Shown here: positions 15,240 through 22,692 of the stretch, piece by piece
Layout: each line of letters begins with the position of its first letter
Position numbering within the stretch: position 1 is the first letter of the stretch
Assembly: GCA_002393865.1 (NCBI GenBank)
Contig: DGUD01000181.1
Coordinates: forward strand, 3,377-31,920
Length of the DNA: 28,544 nucleotides
Direction: 5' to 3'
DNA from: Treponema sp. UBA4319
GTDB lineage: Bacteria > Spirochaetota > Spirochaetia > Treponematales > Treponemataceae
Program-made: the position numbers and the translations under genes
Notes under the pieces: generated by a model
The model's database searches: none
What the model was told of the DNA's origin: nothing
Seen by the model: only the letters and a program-made list of their open reading frames with translations

Positions 15240-16841
15240 TCATACTGTCTTAAAGAAACGCGCGCTGTTCACACATGCCAGCGGAACTTTCATGGTAACA
15301 ACAGCAGTCTTATCCATAGCAGGAAGCTGCTTTACGTCAACAAGCTCCGCATCGCAGACAGGATTTCCGCTCCTGTCCAGAGCCTTTCCCCTGTCGCCTT
15401 TCTTCAAGCCCGGCAAAAACTCATAGGGGAACGCCACCGTTGCAAAGCCTGGCTCAAAATCCTTGTTCACCAAGAATATCGCCTGCCCTGAACAAGTCGC
15501 CACGCACATGCCGCAGCCTGAGCACTTTTTGGCCGTGTCAATGGCAGGAATCCGCGTAATGTTCGCCCCCACCATAATGCAGCCAAGCTTACAGGCTTCC
15601 TGACAGGGATTGCAGGGAATATTCTGCGTGCACTCTATAACAGGGTGAATGCCCTGCTTCTCATAAGAAGCCGCGGGAAAAGATGCTATCTCCTCCTCTG
15701 TAACACAGCCGTGCGCTAGCAGGTTCTTGGAGACAGGATAGCCTTCGTCTGTCGTACCCCAGTCTGTGCGCCCCTTGTTTTTAGGAGCGAACATTCCCTG
15801 CCGCAGCTCGCCGAGGGAGGCCTGAAAGCCATGGTACTTTGTGTTGAACTGATCCTCGTCAATGTAGCCAGCTTTCATGCAGACATGGCTTGCGACGCTC
15901 TTACCCTGAATCATGGCGGAGCTTGCCTCCTCAATCCCTGCGACATCGCCCGCACAGTATATGCCAGAAACAGAAGTCTCGCCGTATTCATTTAAGACGG
16001 CGACGTTCCCGCCCTTGGAAGGAATAAGCGCCATTTTGCAGCAGGCATTGCTTGCAAGCTGGCTCATCGGGCTCAAGCCGACGGCAATGCAAATGGTGTC
16101 TACGTCAAGCTCTTTTTCCGTTCCCGGAATCGGCTTAAAACTGGAATCAAGTTCCGCAATCACCGCACTGCGCACATGGTCGCCGCCCTTTGCCTCTACT
16201 ACCGTATGAGAGAGATAGAAGGGAACTCCCGTACGGGCAAGTTTTGCCGCATGCACGCCGTAGCCCCCCACACGGGGAGCAGCATCTATGACTGCCGCAA
16301 TCTCGCATCCTGCCTGCAAGAGCTGGAAGCTGACCACCAGCCCCACGTTGCCGCTTCCGACCATAAGAATCTTCTTTCCTGGCTGAACTCCCTGAAGATT
16401 CATCAGAGCCTGCGCCGCTCCCGCCCCTATAACGCCGGGCGTATCCCAGCCTTTAAAGGGAATCATGTTTTCCGCGGCACCAGTCGCAATGATGATGTAG
16501 TCCGCCTTGTAATGGTGCACGGACATCTCTGCAGAAGATGCATCCTTCATCTTTACAGTGACTTCCTTGTTCTCGTAGATTCCCATGACCGTGGCATTCA
16601 GCTCCACACGGACTCCGAGCTGCTCAGCCTCGGCAAGCAGGGAGCGGCCTATCATGAACCCCCGTTCCTTTGCATGGTGCTCCTTACTTCCGAAGAATTT
16701 ATGTATCTGCTTGAACAGCTGGCCTCCGGGGCGCGAGTTCTCGTCAAAGACGATAACGTCCATGCCGTTCTTCTTTGCTTCTATGGCAGCGCTCAATCCC
16801 GCAGGACCCGCGCCGATTACAATCAGTTCATGCCGCTTCAT
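15240..16841 (-). CDS. FAD/NAD(P)-dependent oxidoreductase with fused ferredoxin-like domain (HcnB/OoxA-like)
   Basis: 533 residues. Pyridine-nucleotide-disulfide-type flavoprotein domain: LIVIGAGPAGLSAA (6-19), a second Rossmann motif ILMVGSGNVGLVVS (158-171), and GIYCAGDVAGIEEA (293-306) for FAD. Beyond about residue 400 it has cysteine clusters C404/C410/C413/C417/C421 and C440-x2-C443-x2-C446-x3-C450. The second is a textbook [4Fe-4S] ferredoxin motif; the first looks like another cluster site. HcnB and opine-oxidase alpha subunits usually lack the full ferredoxin unit. This suggests that electrons leave to ferredoxin or NAD rather than to oxygen or quinone. The start at 16841 is set by AGGAGG. 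Confidence 0.88.
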   Translation of the reverse strand: MKRHELIVIGAGPAGLSAAIEAKKNGMDVIVFDENSRPGGQLFKQIHKFFGSKEHHAKERGFMIGRSLLAEAEQLGVRVELNATVMGIYENKEVTVKMKDASSAEMSVHHYKADYIIIATGAAENMIPFKGWDTPGVIGAGAAQALMNLQGVQPGKKILMVGSGNVGLVVSFQLLQAGCEIAAVIDAAPRVGGYGVHAAKLARTGVPFYLSHTVVEAKGGDHVRSAVIAELDSSFKPIPGTEKELDVDTICIAVGLSPMSQLASNACCKMALIPSKGGNVAVLNEYGETSVSGIYCAGDVAGIEEASSAMIQGKSVASHVCMKAGYIDEDQFNTKYHGFQASLGELRQGMFAPKNKGRTDWGTTDEGYPVSKNLLAHGCVTEEEIASFPAASYEKQGIHPVIECTQNIPCNPCQEACKLGCIMVGANITRIPAIDTAKKCSGCGMCVATCSGQAIFLVNKDFEPGFATVAFPYEFLPGLKKGDRGKALDRSGNPVCDAELVDVKQLPAMDKTAVVTMKVPLACVNSARFFKTV

Positions 16842-16857
16842 ATCCCGCCTCCTCTTC

Positions 16858-17190
16858 TTACCCTGCAATCCAGCCGCACTTCTCTTCCGGAACAACGCCA
16901 TACTGGGTCTGTATGGTCATGCCCTCCGAAAGCTCTGTGATGCACGTGCGCACGTTAGGCTGCCCGTTTACAATCATGACGCAGTCCGTACACCGGCCTA
17001 TGGCACAGAAGATTCCGCGAGGCTTGTGCTTTCTGCTTGTATAGCGGTGAATCATAATGCCGTTTGCCTTTAGCGCGGCGGCAATGGATTCCCCTTCAAA
17101 GCCCGTAAAATCTTTTCCGTCAAATGAAAAGTGAACCTCTTTTCCCTTTTCATACGTTCCCAGAATCGGATGTTCTTGTATTCTGCTCAT
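16858..17190 (-). CDS. HcnA-like [2Fe-2S] ferredoxin-domain subunit
   Basis: A 110-residue protein matching the small subunit of HcnABC/opine-oxidase complexes. C62-x4-C67-x2-C70 in GIFCAIGRCTDC and C83 in VRTC bind a plant-type [2Fe-2S] cluster. The start at 17190 follows GGGGG by 6 nt; an upstream extension to 17328 has no ribosome site and would be basic and unconserved in look. The 92-nt leader contains further inverted repeats (GCAC/GTGC and GCCC/GGGC arms), and beyond it lies a three-way-junction structure. The next gene starts 16 nt downstream. Confidence 0.87.
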   Translation of the reverse strand: MSRIQEHPILGTYEKGKEVHFSFDGKDFTGFEGESIAAALKANGIMIHRYTSRKHKPRGIFCAIGRCTDCVMIVNGQPNVRTCITELSEGMTIQTQYGVVPEEKCGWIAG

Positions 17191-17282
17191 CGAAAGCCCC
17201 CTTTCGCCTGTCCCCCAAAGCCCCGTGCTCCAGCACACGCCATTGTGCACACGAAGCGGGGGCGAAGAATTTTTTTTGTTAT

Positions 17283-17384
17283 GGGCACCTCGGGAAACTC
17301 GCCTTCGGCGATTTTTCGAATGTGCCAACGAGTTCTACGTCGCTATAACAGCGCGACTCAGGACATCGCATTTTCGAGGTGCCC
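17283..17384 (-). ncRNA. Candidate structured intercistronic RNA (three-way junction) between ridA and the oxidase genes
   Basis: A perfect 10-bp closing stem (17283-17292 with 17375-17384) encloses two arms: 17339-17343 with 17353-17357, and 17296-17301 with 17329-17334, the latter extended by 17305-17309 with 17324-17328. That extension pairs only on the minus strand, where one pair becomes G-U, matching the direction of transcription. A competing hairpin at 17299-17311 (TCGCC/GGCGA) excludes the second arm, so two alternative folds exist. The element begins at the base after the ridA stop codon. I recognise no known RNA family. Chance folding of a GC-rich gap is unlikely for the closing stem but possible for the inner arms. 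Confidence 0.55.
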
Positions 17385-17795
17385 TTATGAAATCTTTGCG
17401 CCCTTGATGGCCTGCATCTCAATCTCGACCAGCTGCGTAGGACGGTTCAGCGACGCAACGCCAATCCATGTGCACGCAGGACGGTACTCCTTGAAGTACT
17501 CGGAGTAAGCTTTTGTAATGTCATTGTTTTTGGAGACATCTGTAGTCCAGATGTTCACTTTGACCACTTCCTCGCAGGTGTAGCCGTTCTTTTTGAGCAG
17601 GCCTACAAGCTTGTCGAATATGTACTTTGCCTGCGCGTAGGCATCGCCCTCTCCGTAGACCGTGCCTTCCGGCGTTACAGCGGTCGTACCGGAGACATAG
17701 GCGAAAGGCCCGGCAATGGCAATACGCGCATATCCTGCAAAATCCTCGTAGGCGGCACCGCCATGAATGTTCTCCCGTTTGAATTCCATACCCAT
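17385..17795 (-). CDS. ridA: RidA family reactive-imine deaminase
   Basis: A 136-residue protein of the RidA/YjgF/YER057c family, which hydrolyses enamine/imine intermediates from amino-acid oxidases or dehydratases to keto acids and ammonia. R105 in EYRPACT corresponds to the essential arginine of active RidA proteins, and GVASLNRPTQLVEIEMQA closes the domain. AGGAG precedes the ATG at 17795 by 6 nt. It lies upstream of genes for an imine-producing oxidase, so it probably processes that product. It also fits detoxification of the aminoacrylate made by serine dehydratase. Confidence 0.92.
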   Translation of the reverse strand: MGMEFKRENIHGGAAYEDFAGYARIAIAGPFAYVSGTTAVTPEGTVYGEGDAYAQAKYIFDKLVGLLKKNGYTCEEVVKVNIWTTDVSKNNDITKAYSEYFKEYRPACTWIGVASLNRPTQLVEIEMQAIKGAKIS

Positions 17796-17872
17796 ACAAA
17801 TCTCCTTTTAATAAGATGTTGGAGAGAGTATGCCTCTTTTTGTAAAAAGGATATTGAAAAAAACGGACGCGC

Positions 17873-18352
17873 CTATAAAAGACGGATGCAGGCCTCTGGG
17901 ACAAAACGCTCCATAAAGTCACCATAAGAAAGAACGACGCTCTCCCTTGCGTCCGCGCAGGGAAAGCAGAGCAGCTTTTCTTTGCAAAGCTCTGGAGAGA
18001 CGGAAAGATAGAAATGCTTCTCTTTGTCAAACACAAGAGAGAGCGGGGAAAGCGTAGCCTCGCTACAACGCAGCATACGCAAAGCATCGCCCTGCGCCGC
18101 GCTCAGCATCCATCCTGAGTCAGGCTCTGCCTTGTCCGCAGCGGAAAGCTCCAGCAAAAAAGCTCGCTTCCCCGCACCGTCCTGCGCGGGCATACCCCTG
18201 ACACTGGAGAATACGGGCAGAGCCTTTACATTCAGCTTCTTAACGGCGGCCTGCCAGTCTTTGCGGGAAGCGCACTCCGCATGGCAGTAGCGCAAAAAGG
18301 GAATGTCCTTGTGCATAAGAAACGAATGGATATATAAGGAAGCCTCATTCAT
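17873..18352 (-). CDS. Divergent YbaK/ProX-like aminoacyl-tRNA deacylase domain protein
   Basis: 159 residues from the ATG at 18352, which lies 2 nt after the AraC stop; the longer frame to 18403 overlaps that gene and is unlikely. The C-terminal half follows the ProX/YbaK pattern: AGKRAFLLELSAADK, then LRCSEATLSPLSLVFDKEKHFYLSVSPELCKEKLLCFPC, then a strand and the closing helix YGDFMERF. Family members hydrolyse wrongly charged tRNA, for example Ala-tRNA(Pro) or Cys-tRNA(Pro). PrdX in D-proline reductase loci is a relative. The usual active-site lysine region is not obvious, so it could be a sensor rather than an enzyme. Its place in this operon suggests a link to proline-like metabolites. 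Confidence 0.62.
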   Translation of the reverse strand: MNEASLYIHSFLMHKDIPFLRYCHAECASRKDWQAAVKKLNVKALPVFSSVRGMPAQDGAGKRAFLLELSAADKAEPDSGWMLSAAQGDALRMLRCSEATLSPLSLVFDKEKHFYLSVSPELCKEKLLCFPCADARESVVLSYGDFMERFVPEACIRLL

Positions 18353-18354
18353 AG

Positions 18355-19272
18355 TCACGTTTTCCCGGCAGAGCAGAAAAGGCTTCCCGCGCAGGCAGAG
18401 CATCCGGGCTTATGGCCTTTTTCCGTGGCGAACACCGCAAACTGCCGCGGTGTGAGCGTGGTAAAATCCTTGAACTCGCGCTGGAAGTGCGCCTGGTCGG
18501 AATAGTTCATTCCTGAAAGAAAGCGCGCGACGGGAATGCTTGCGATTTTTATGCCGGTGCCGGAAAGCCGTTTCATCTCGCTCAGGACATGCTGGAGCCT
18601 GACGATGCGGGCAAAGGTCTTTGGAGAGTATCCGAGGGATTCAGAAAAAAGCCTTGAGAACTGCCGCTCCGAATAGCAGACTTCATCCGCCATGCTCCTG
18701 ATATTCACATTGCCGCCCGCACAATAGATGCGGTGCAGCATGTCCCTGAGGACATCGCTCACAAAAAGCTCCTCCAGAGAAAAGCTGGTGATGTAGGCAT
18801 AAAAAACTTCTATGCGCTTTTCAAAAGAAGGGGCGGAAAAAAGCTTTTCCGCAAGGCTTTCCGTATCTGCATCCAGATGAGGAAGAAAAATCTCTGTGTT
18901 CACAATGTCCCTGGTGCTGAATGAGCCGCCTGATATGCGGGAATACGGGAATTTCATTCCCGGCTCCAGACGGACGCAAAAATAGAGGGCTTCGGGGTAT
19001 ACAATGAGCTGCTTCGCCTCAAGCGGAGTCCCAAGCAGCTCTATCTTACAGGAAGAGCCTTTCTGTATAAAGAGAACCGTTACGCAGCCATCGGGGATGC
19101 ACTTCATAAAAAGAGTGTTCGCCTCCCTGTCAATCACTGGGCCAAGCGAGAACTCGCAAAAAGAAAGATGGAACGGATTATAATAATCCTGTTGCGTATA
19201 GCGCAGCACTCCTTCGCAAAAGAAAGGCTGGCAAAAACGCATCCCATTCTGCCTCTGATACACAGCCATCAT
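18355..19272 (-). CDS. AraC-family transcriptional regulator
   Basis: 305 residues from the ATG at 19272, which has AGGAGG 7 nt upstream; the longer frame to 19407 would run through the leader hairpin and promoter. The N-terminal part (CIPDGCVTVLFIQKG) resembles the small beta-rich sensor domain common in AraC regulators of the PDGC type. The C-terminal part has two helix-turn-helix units: IRSMADEVCYSERQFSRLFSESLGYSPKTF and FLSGMNYSDQAHFQREFKDFTTLTPRQF. It leads the catabolic island, so it probably activates the YbaK-ridA-oxidase genes in response to their substrate. The inducer is unknown. Confidence 0.88.
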   Translation of the reverse strand: MMAVYQRQNGMRFCQPFFCEGVLRYTQQDYYNPFHLSFCEFSLGPVIDREANTLFMKCIPDGCVTVLFIQKGSSCKIELLGTPLEAKQLIVYPEALYFCVRLEPGMKFPYSRISGGSFSTRDIVNTEIFLPHLDADTESLAEKLFSAPSFEKRIEVFYAYITSFSLEELFVSDVLRDMLHRIYCAGGNVNIRSMADEVCYSERQFSRLFSESLGYSPKTFARIVRLQHVLSEMKRLSGTGIKIASIPVARFLSGMNYSDQAHFQREFKDFTTLTPRQFAVFATEKGHKPGCSACAGSLFCSAGKT

Positions 19273-19302
19273 ATCAAAACCTCCTGCAAAATACACATAA
19301 AA

Positions 19303-19357
19303 GCAAAGAGGCAGGGCGGAACACACGGTTACCGTATATTCCGTCCTGCCTCTTTGC
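19303..19357 (-). promoter_or_regulatory. Long leader hairpin upstream of the AraC gene
   Basis: 19-nt arms (19303-19321 and 19339-19357) pair at every position on the minus-strand RNA, with at most one wobble. The 17-nt loop contains a smaller ACGG/CCGT stem. It lies inside the predicted 5' leader, is followed by TTTT, and ends 17 nt before the ribosome binding site. This is the layout of an attenuator, but the U-tract is short. Confidence 0.6.
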
Positions 19358-19378
19358 AAGCCATCCTCTACAACGGGA

Positions 19379-19407
19379 ACTATAGCAGAAAACAAAAGCC
19401 TTTGCAA
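19379..19407 (-). promoter_or_regulatory. Sigma-70 promoter of the AraC-led operon
   Basis: On the minus strand the -35 is TTGCAA (19402-19407), the spacer is 17 nt, and the -10 is TATAGT (19379-19384), within GCTATAGT. The predicted start near 19372 gives a leader of about 100 nt containing the long hairpin. Confidence 0.65.
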
Positions 19408-19431
19408 GACAAGACAGCTGTAACTTTTATA

Positions 19432-19460
19432 TTGACAGCAAAGTTTGCAATCGCTATACT
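19432..19460 (+). promoter_or_regulatory. Sigma-70 promoter of the nad operon with candidate NiaR operator
   Basis: Perfect -35 TTGACA (19432-19437), 17-nt spacer and -10 TATACT (19455-19460), about 80 nt upstream of the nadA start. The spacer contains the odd palindrome GCAAA-G-TTTGC (19438-19448). GACAGC occurs at 19413 and again at 19434, exactly 21 bp (two helical turns) apart. Because niaR is the last gene of the operon, one of these is the likely repressor site. I cannot match either to a known NiaR consensus from memory. Confidence 0.85.
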
Positions 19461-19547
19461 AGCCATGTCCGGAAATTCTGCTTCCGTAGAGGACAGATGC
19501 TGTTCCGGGCGCATCTACTGACGGGAATTCCGTCCGGGAGGCTGGCT

Positions 19548-20459
19548 GTGACTGAATTGCAGGAAGAGATACGGGAGCTGTGCCGCAGCAGGGATGCGGT
19601 CATCCTTGCCCACTACTATGTTGACGGCGCGGTGCAGGAGGTTGCCGACTATGTGGGCGATTCGTTCTATCTGGCCAAGGTGGCTAAGTCTGACAGCCAC
19701 CGCACCATCGTGTTCTGCGGGGTCACGTTCATGGGAGAGAGCGCCTGCATCCTGAACCCGGACAAGACGGTGCTCATGCCCGCGCCGGACGCCGTGTGCC
19801 CCATGGCGCTGATGGTCTCCGCGGAGGACATCGCCGCCATGCGCGCAAAATACGACGACCTTGCCGTCGTCTGCTACATCAATTCCATGGCGGACATCAA
19901 GGCGCTCTCCGACATCTGCGTCACCTCGTCAAACGCGCTCAAGGTCGTCAGGAGCCTGCCGCAGAAAAACATCTTCTTTATCCCCGACGGGAACCTGGGG
20001 CGCTACGTTGCCGCGCAGGTGCCGGAAAAAAACATCATCCTGAACAAGGGCTTCTGCCACGTGCACGCCAGCATCAGCGCCCGCAATCTTGAGGCGGCGC
20101 TCCGCGAGCATCCCGGCGCAGAAATCATCGCCCACCCCGAATGCAACGAGGAGGTCTGCTCGCTCGCGGAATTCCTCGGAAGCACAAAGGAGCTGATTGA
20201 GCATGTACGCGCCGCGCCCGCGCAGGAATTCATCGTGTGCACCGAGCAGGGCGTGCTGCACGAGATGCGGAAAGTGGCGCCCGGCAAGCAGTTCTATTTT
20301 GTGGGGGCGCGGCAGATTTGCCCCAACATGAAGCGCATCACGCTGGAGAATGTGCGCCGCTGCCTTGCGGAGCGCGAGCCATGCGTCACGGTGGAGGACG
20401 CTTTGCGGCAGAAAGCCGCCATACCGCTGGAGCGCATGCTTGCGGCGGCGCGCTCATAA
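19548..20459 (+). CDS. nadA: Quinolinate synthase A
   Basis: 303 residues. Condenses iminoaspartate with dihydroxyacetone phosphate to quinolinate, using a [4Fe-4S] cluster. Family landmarks are AVILAHYYVDGAVQEVADYVGDSFYLAK, FCGVTFMGESACIL, CYINSMADIKA, HPECNEEV and ICPNMKRI, which supply the three cluster cysteines. The open frame extends to an ATG at 19497, but GTG at 19548 has GGGAGG 6 nt upstream and puts the N-terminus where the family begins, so GTG is preferred. It is first in nadABC-niaR. The oxygen-sensitive cluster fits an anaerobe. Confidence 0.95.
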   Translation: MTELQEEIRELCRSRDAVILAHYYVDGAVQEVADYVGDSFYLAKVAKSDSHRTIVFCGVTFMGESACILNPDKTVLMPAPDAVCPMALMVSAEDIAAMRAKYDDLAVVCYINSMADIKALSDICVTSSNALKVVRSLPQKNIFFIPDGNLGRYVAAQVPEKNIILNKGFCHVHASISARNLEAALREHPGAEIIAHPECNEEVCSLAEFLGSTKELIEHVRAAPAQEFIVCTEQGVLHEMRKVAPGKQFYFVGARQICPNMKRITLENVRRCLAEREPCVTVEDALRQKAAIPLERMLAAARS

Positions 20460-20473
20460 GGGAGGCTCTTCGT

Positions 20474-21853
20474 ATGGAATCAGAGGAAAACAAGGAATTC
20501 AGGGCGGACGTCATCATTGTGGGCTGCGGTGTGGCAGGGCTGTACTGCGCGCTCACGCTGCCGCTCGGCAAGCGCATCGCCATCATCACAAAAGCTACCG
20601 CGGAAGAGTGCGACTCCTACCTTGCGCAGGGCGGCATCTGCATGCTCAGGGACGAAGACGACTACGAGCCCTGGTACCAGGACACCATGCGTGCCGGGCA
20701 TTTCGAGAACAATCCGGAATCCGTGGACATCATGATCCGCTCCTCGCAGGACGTCATCAGGGATCTGCTCTGCTACGGGGTGCGTTTTGCGCGCACCTCC
20801 AGCGGCGGCCTGCGCTTTACGCGCGAAGGGGCGCATTCACGGGAACGCATACTGTTCCACGAGGACATCACCGGCAAAGAAATCACGAGCCGACTGCGCC
20901 GCGCCGTCAGGAACCTGCCGAACGTGACGCTGTACGAGAACACCACCATGCTGGACATCCTGACGGGAAAAAGCGCGTCAGGCTCCCGCTGCACGGGCGT
21001 CGTCGTATCCTGCGGGGCAAAGAGCCCGCTCGCGCGCTTCCGCCGCGGGACCACTGCGGACGGGAACGCCATCGTGCCCATGAAGGCCGGTAACGTGGTA
21101 TGGGCATGCGGCGGCATCGGCGGGCTCTACGAGCATTCCACGAACTACCCGCACCTGACGGGGGACGCCCTCGCCATCGCGCTCCGGCACGGCATTCCGC
21201 TGCAGGATCCCGATTACATCCAGATTCATCCGACGACGCTCTATACCGGCCGCAGCGGGGAGCGTTCCTTCCTTATCAGCGAATCCGTGCGGGGCGAGGG
21301 AGGCATACTGCTGGACAAGGACATGCAGCGCTTTACCGACGAGCTCCAGCCCCGCGATGTGGTCGCGGCCGCAATCCGCTCGCAGATGCAGAAGGACGGG
21401 ACGCCGCACGTGTGGCTCTCCATGGAGCGCATTCCCCGGCAGGTCATTCTCTCGCACTTCAAGCACATCTACGAGAAGTGCCGGGAAGAAGGCTGGGACT
21501 GCACGAAGGAGGCGATTCCCGTGGTTCCCGCGCAGCATTACTTTATGGGCGGCGTGGCGGTTGACAGCTGGAGCCGGACATCGCTCGCCGGGCTCTACGC
21601 CGCAGGGGAGACAAGCTGCAACGGCGTACACGGCAAGAACCGCCTCGCGAGCAATTCCCTGCTGGAGAGCATGGTCTTTGCAAAGCGCGCCGCGCTCAAT
21701 ATTATGGCAGAGGGGCTCGCCCCGGCTGTGGAAGAGGAGCCGTTCAGCGCGGATTCCTATATCGATACCGTAACACTTGCGGCGCAGTACCGTGACGCTG
21801 CGCTTGCGGAAATACAGAGAATGAGGCTTTACCATGAACAGCATATCGCTTAA
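20474..21853 (+). CDS. nadB: L-aspartate oxidase
   Basis: 459 residues. Oxidises L-aspartate to iminoaspartate for NadA. FAD-binding N-terminus DVIIVGCGVAGLYCALTLP, then YLAQGGICM, REGAHSRERILF, DYIQIHPTTLY, SESVRGEGGIL, and QHYFMGGVAVDSWSRTSLAGLYAAGE with NRLASNSLLESMVF. It is shorter than the E. coli enzyme (about 540), mainly lacking part of the C-terminal helical region. In an anaerobe the acceptor would be fumarate rather than oxygen. The ATG at 20474 has GGGAGG upstream, 14 nt after nadA; the 3' end overlaps nadC by 20 nt. Confidence 0.94.
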   Translation: MESEENKEFRADVIIVGCGVAGLYCALTLPLGKRIAIITKATAEECDSYLAQGGICMLRDEDDYEPWYQDTMRAGHFENNPESVDIMIRSSQDVIRDLLCYGVRFARTSSGGLRFTREGAHSRERILFHEDITGKEITSRLRRAVRNLPNVTLYENTTMLDILTGKSASGSRCTGVVVSCGAKSPLARFRRGTTADGNAIVPMKAGNVVWACGGIGGLYEHSTNYPHLTGDALAIALRHGIPLQDPDYIQIHPTTLYTGRSGERSFLISESVRGEGGILLDKDMQRFTDELQPRDVVAAAIRSQMQKDGTPHVWLSMERIPRQVILSHFKHIYEKCREEGWDCTKEAIPVVPAQHYFMGGVAVDSWSRTSLAGLYAAGETSCNGVHGKNRLASNSLLESMVFAKRAALNIMAEGLAPAVEEEPFSADSYIDTVTLAAQYRDAALAEIQRMRLYHEQHIA

Positions 21854-22691
21854 GCTCAACGCGGACGATTTGATTCTCAGCGCGCTCAAGGAGGACATCT
21901 CCAGCGAGGATGTGTCCACAAACGCCGTCATGCCGCATCCCCGGCAGGGGGAAGTCTGGCTGCTCGCCAAGCAGGACGGCATCATCGCCGGTCTTGATGT
22001 CTTTGCCCGCGTGTTCACGCTGCTTGACGCCGGCACCGTATGCGCCTTCTCCGTCAAAGACGGAGATGCCGTTGCCGCCGGGCAGCAGCTCGGCACCGTG
22101 CGGGGCGATATCCGCGTGCTGCTCTCCGGGGAACGCACGGCGCTGAACTACCTGCAGCGCATGAGCGGCATCGCCACGTACACGCATCAGGTAGCCGCGC
22201 TGCTTGCGGGCACAAAAATCCGGCTGCTGGATACCCGCAAGACCACGCCGAACAACCGCATCTTTGAGAAATACGCCGTGCGCGTGGGCGGCGGCTCAAA
22301 CCACCGCTACAATCTATCAGACGGCGTGCTGCTCAAGGACAACCACATAGGTGCGGCCGGCGGGGTCGCGGCGGCCATACGGATGGCAAAGGACTATGCG
22401 CCGTTCGTGCGCAAAATAGAGGTAGAGGTGGAAAGCCTCGCGCAGGTGCAGGAAGCCGTGGACGCGGGGGCGGACATCATCATGCTGGACAACATGGACA
22501 CTGCCACCATGGAACAGGCGCTGGCGATTATCGGCGGCCGTGCGGAGGTAGAGGTTTCAGGCAACGTCACCAAAGAGAATATCGCGAGGCTCGCGGGGCT
22601 CGGCGTGGACTACATCTCCAGCGGGGCTCTCACCCATTCCGCCCCCATCCTCGACCTGTCGCTCAAGAACCTGCATCCAGTGGAGGCATAG
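21834..22691 (+). CDS. nadC: Nicotinate-nucleotide pyrophosphorylase (quinolinate phosphoribosyltransferase)
   Basis: 285 residues. Converts quinolinate and PRPP to nicotinate mononucleotide. The signature is complete: LKEDISSEDVST, SGERTALNYLQRMSGIAT, LLDTRKTTPNNRIFEKYAV, GGGSNHRYNLSDGVLLKDNHI, EVEVESLAQVQEA, IMLDNMD, EVSGNVTKENI and YISSGALTHS. The start overlaps nadB by 20 nt, with GAGG just upstream. The stop is one base from the niaR start, so all four genes are one transcription unit. Confidence 0.96.
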   Translation: MNSISLKLNADDLILSALKEDISSEDVSTNAVMPHPRQGEVWLLAKQDGIIAGLDVFARVFTLLDAGTVCAFSVKDGDAVAAGQQLGTVRGDIRVLLSGERTALNYLQRMSGIATYTHQVAALLAGTKIRLLDTRKTTPNNRIFEKYAVRVGGGSNHRYNLSDGVLLKDNHIGAAGGVAAAIRMAKDYAPFVRKIEVEVESLAQVQEAVDAGADIIMLDNMDTATMEQALAIIGGRAEVEVSGNVTKENIARLAGLGVDYISSGALTHSAPILDLSLKNLHPVEA

Positions 22692-22692
22692 C

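Noticed and set aside
19465..19521. Short frame (about 18 codons) beginning just after the nad promoter -10
   Set aside because: Its ATG falls at or before the predicted transcription start and it has no ribosome site, so it is not supported as a leader peptide.
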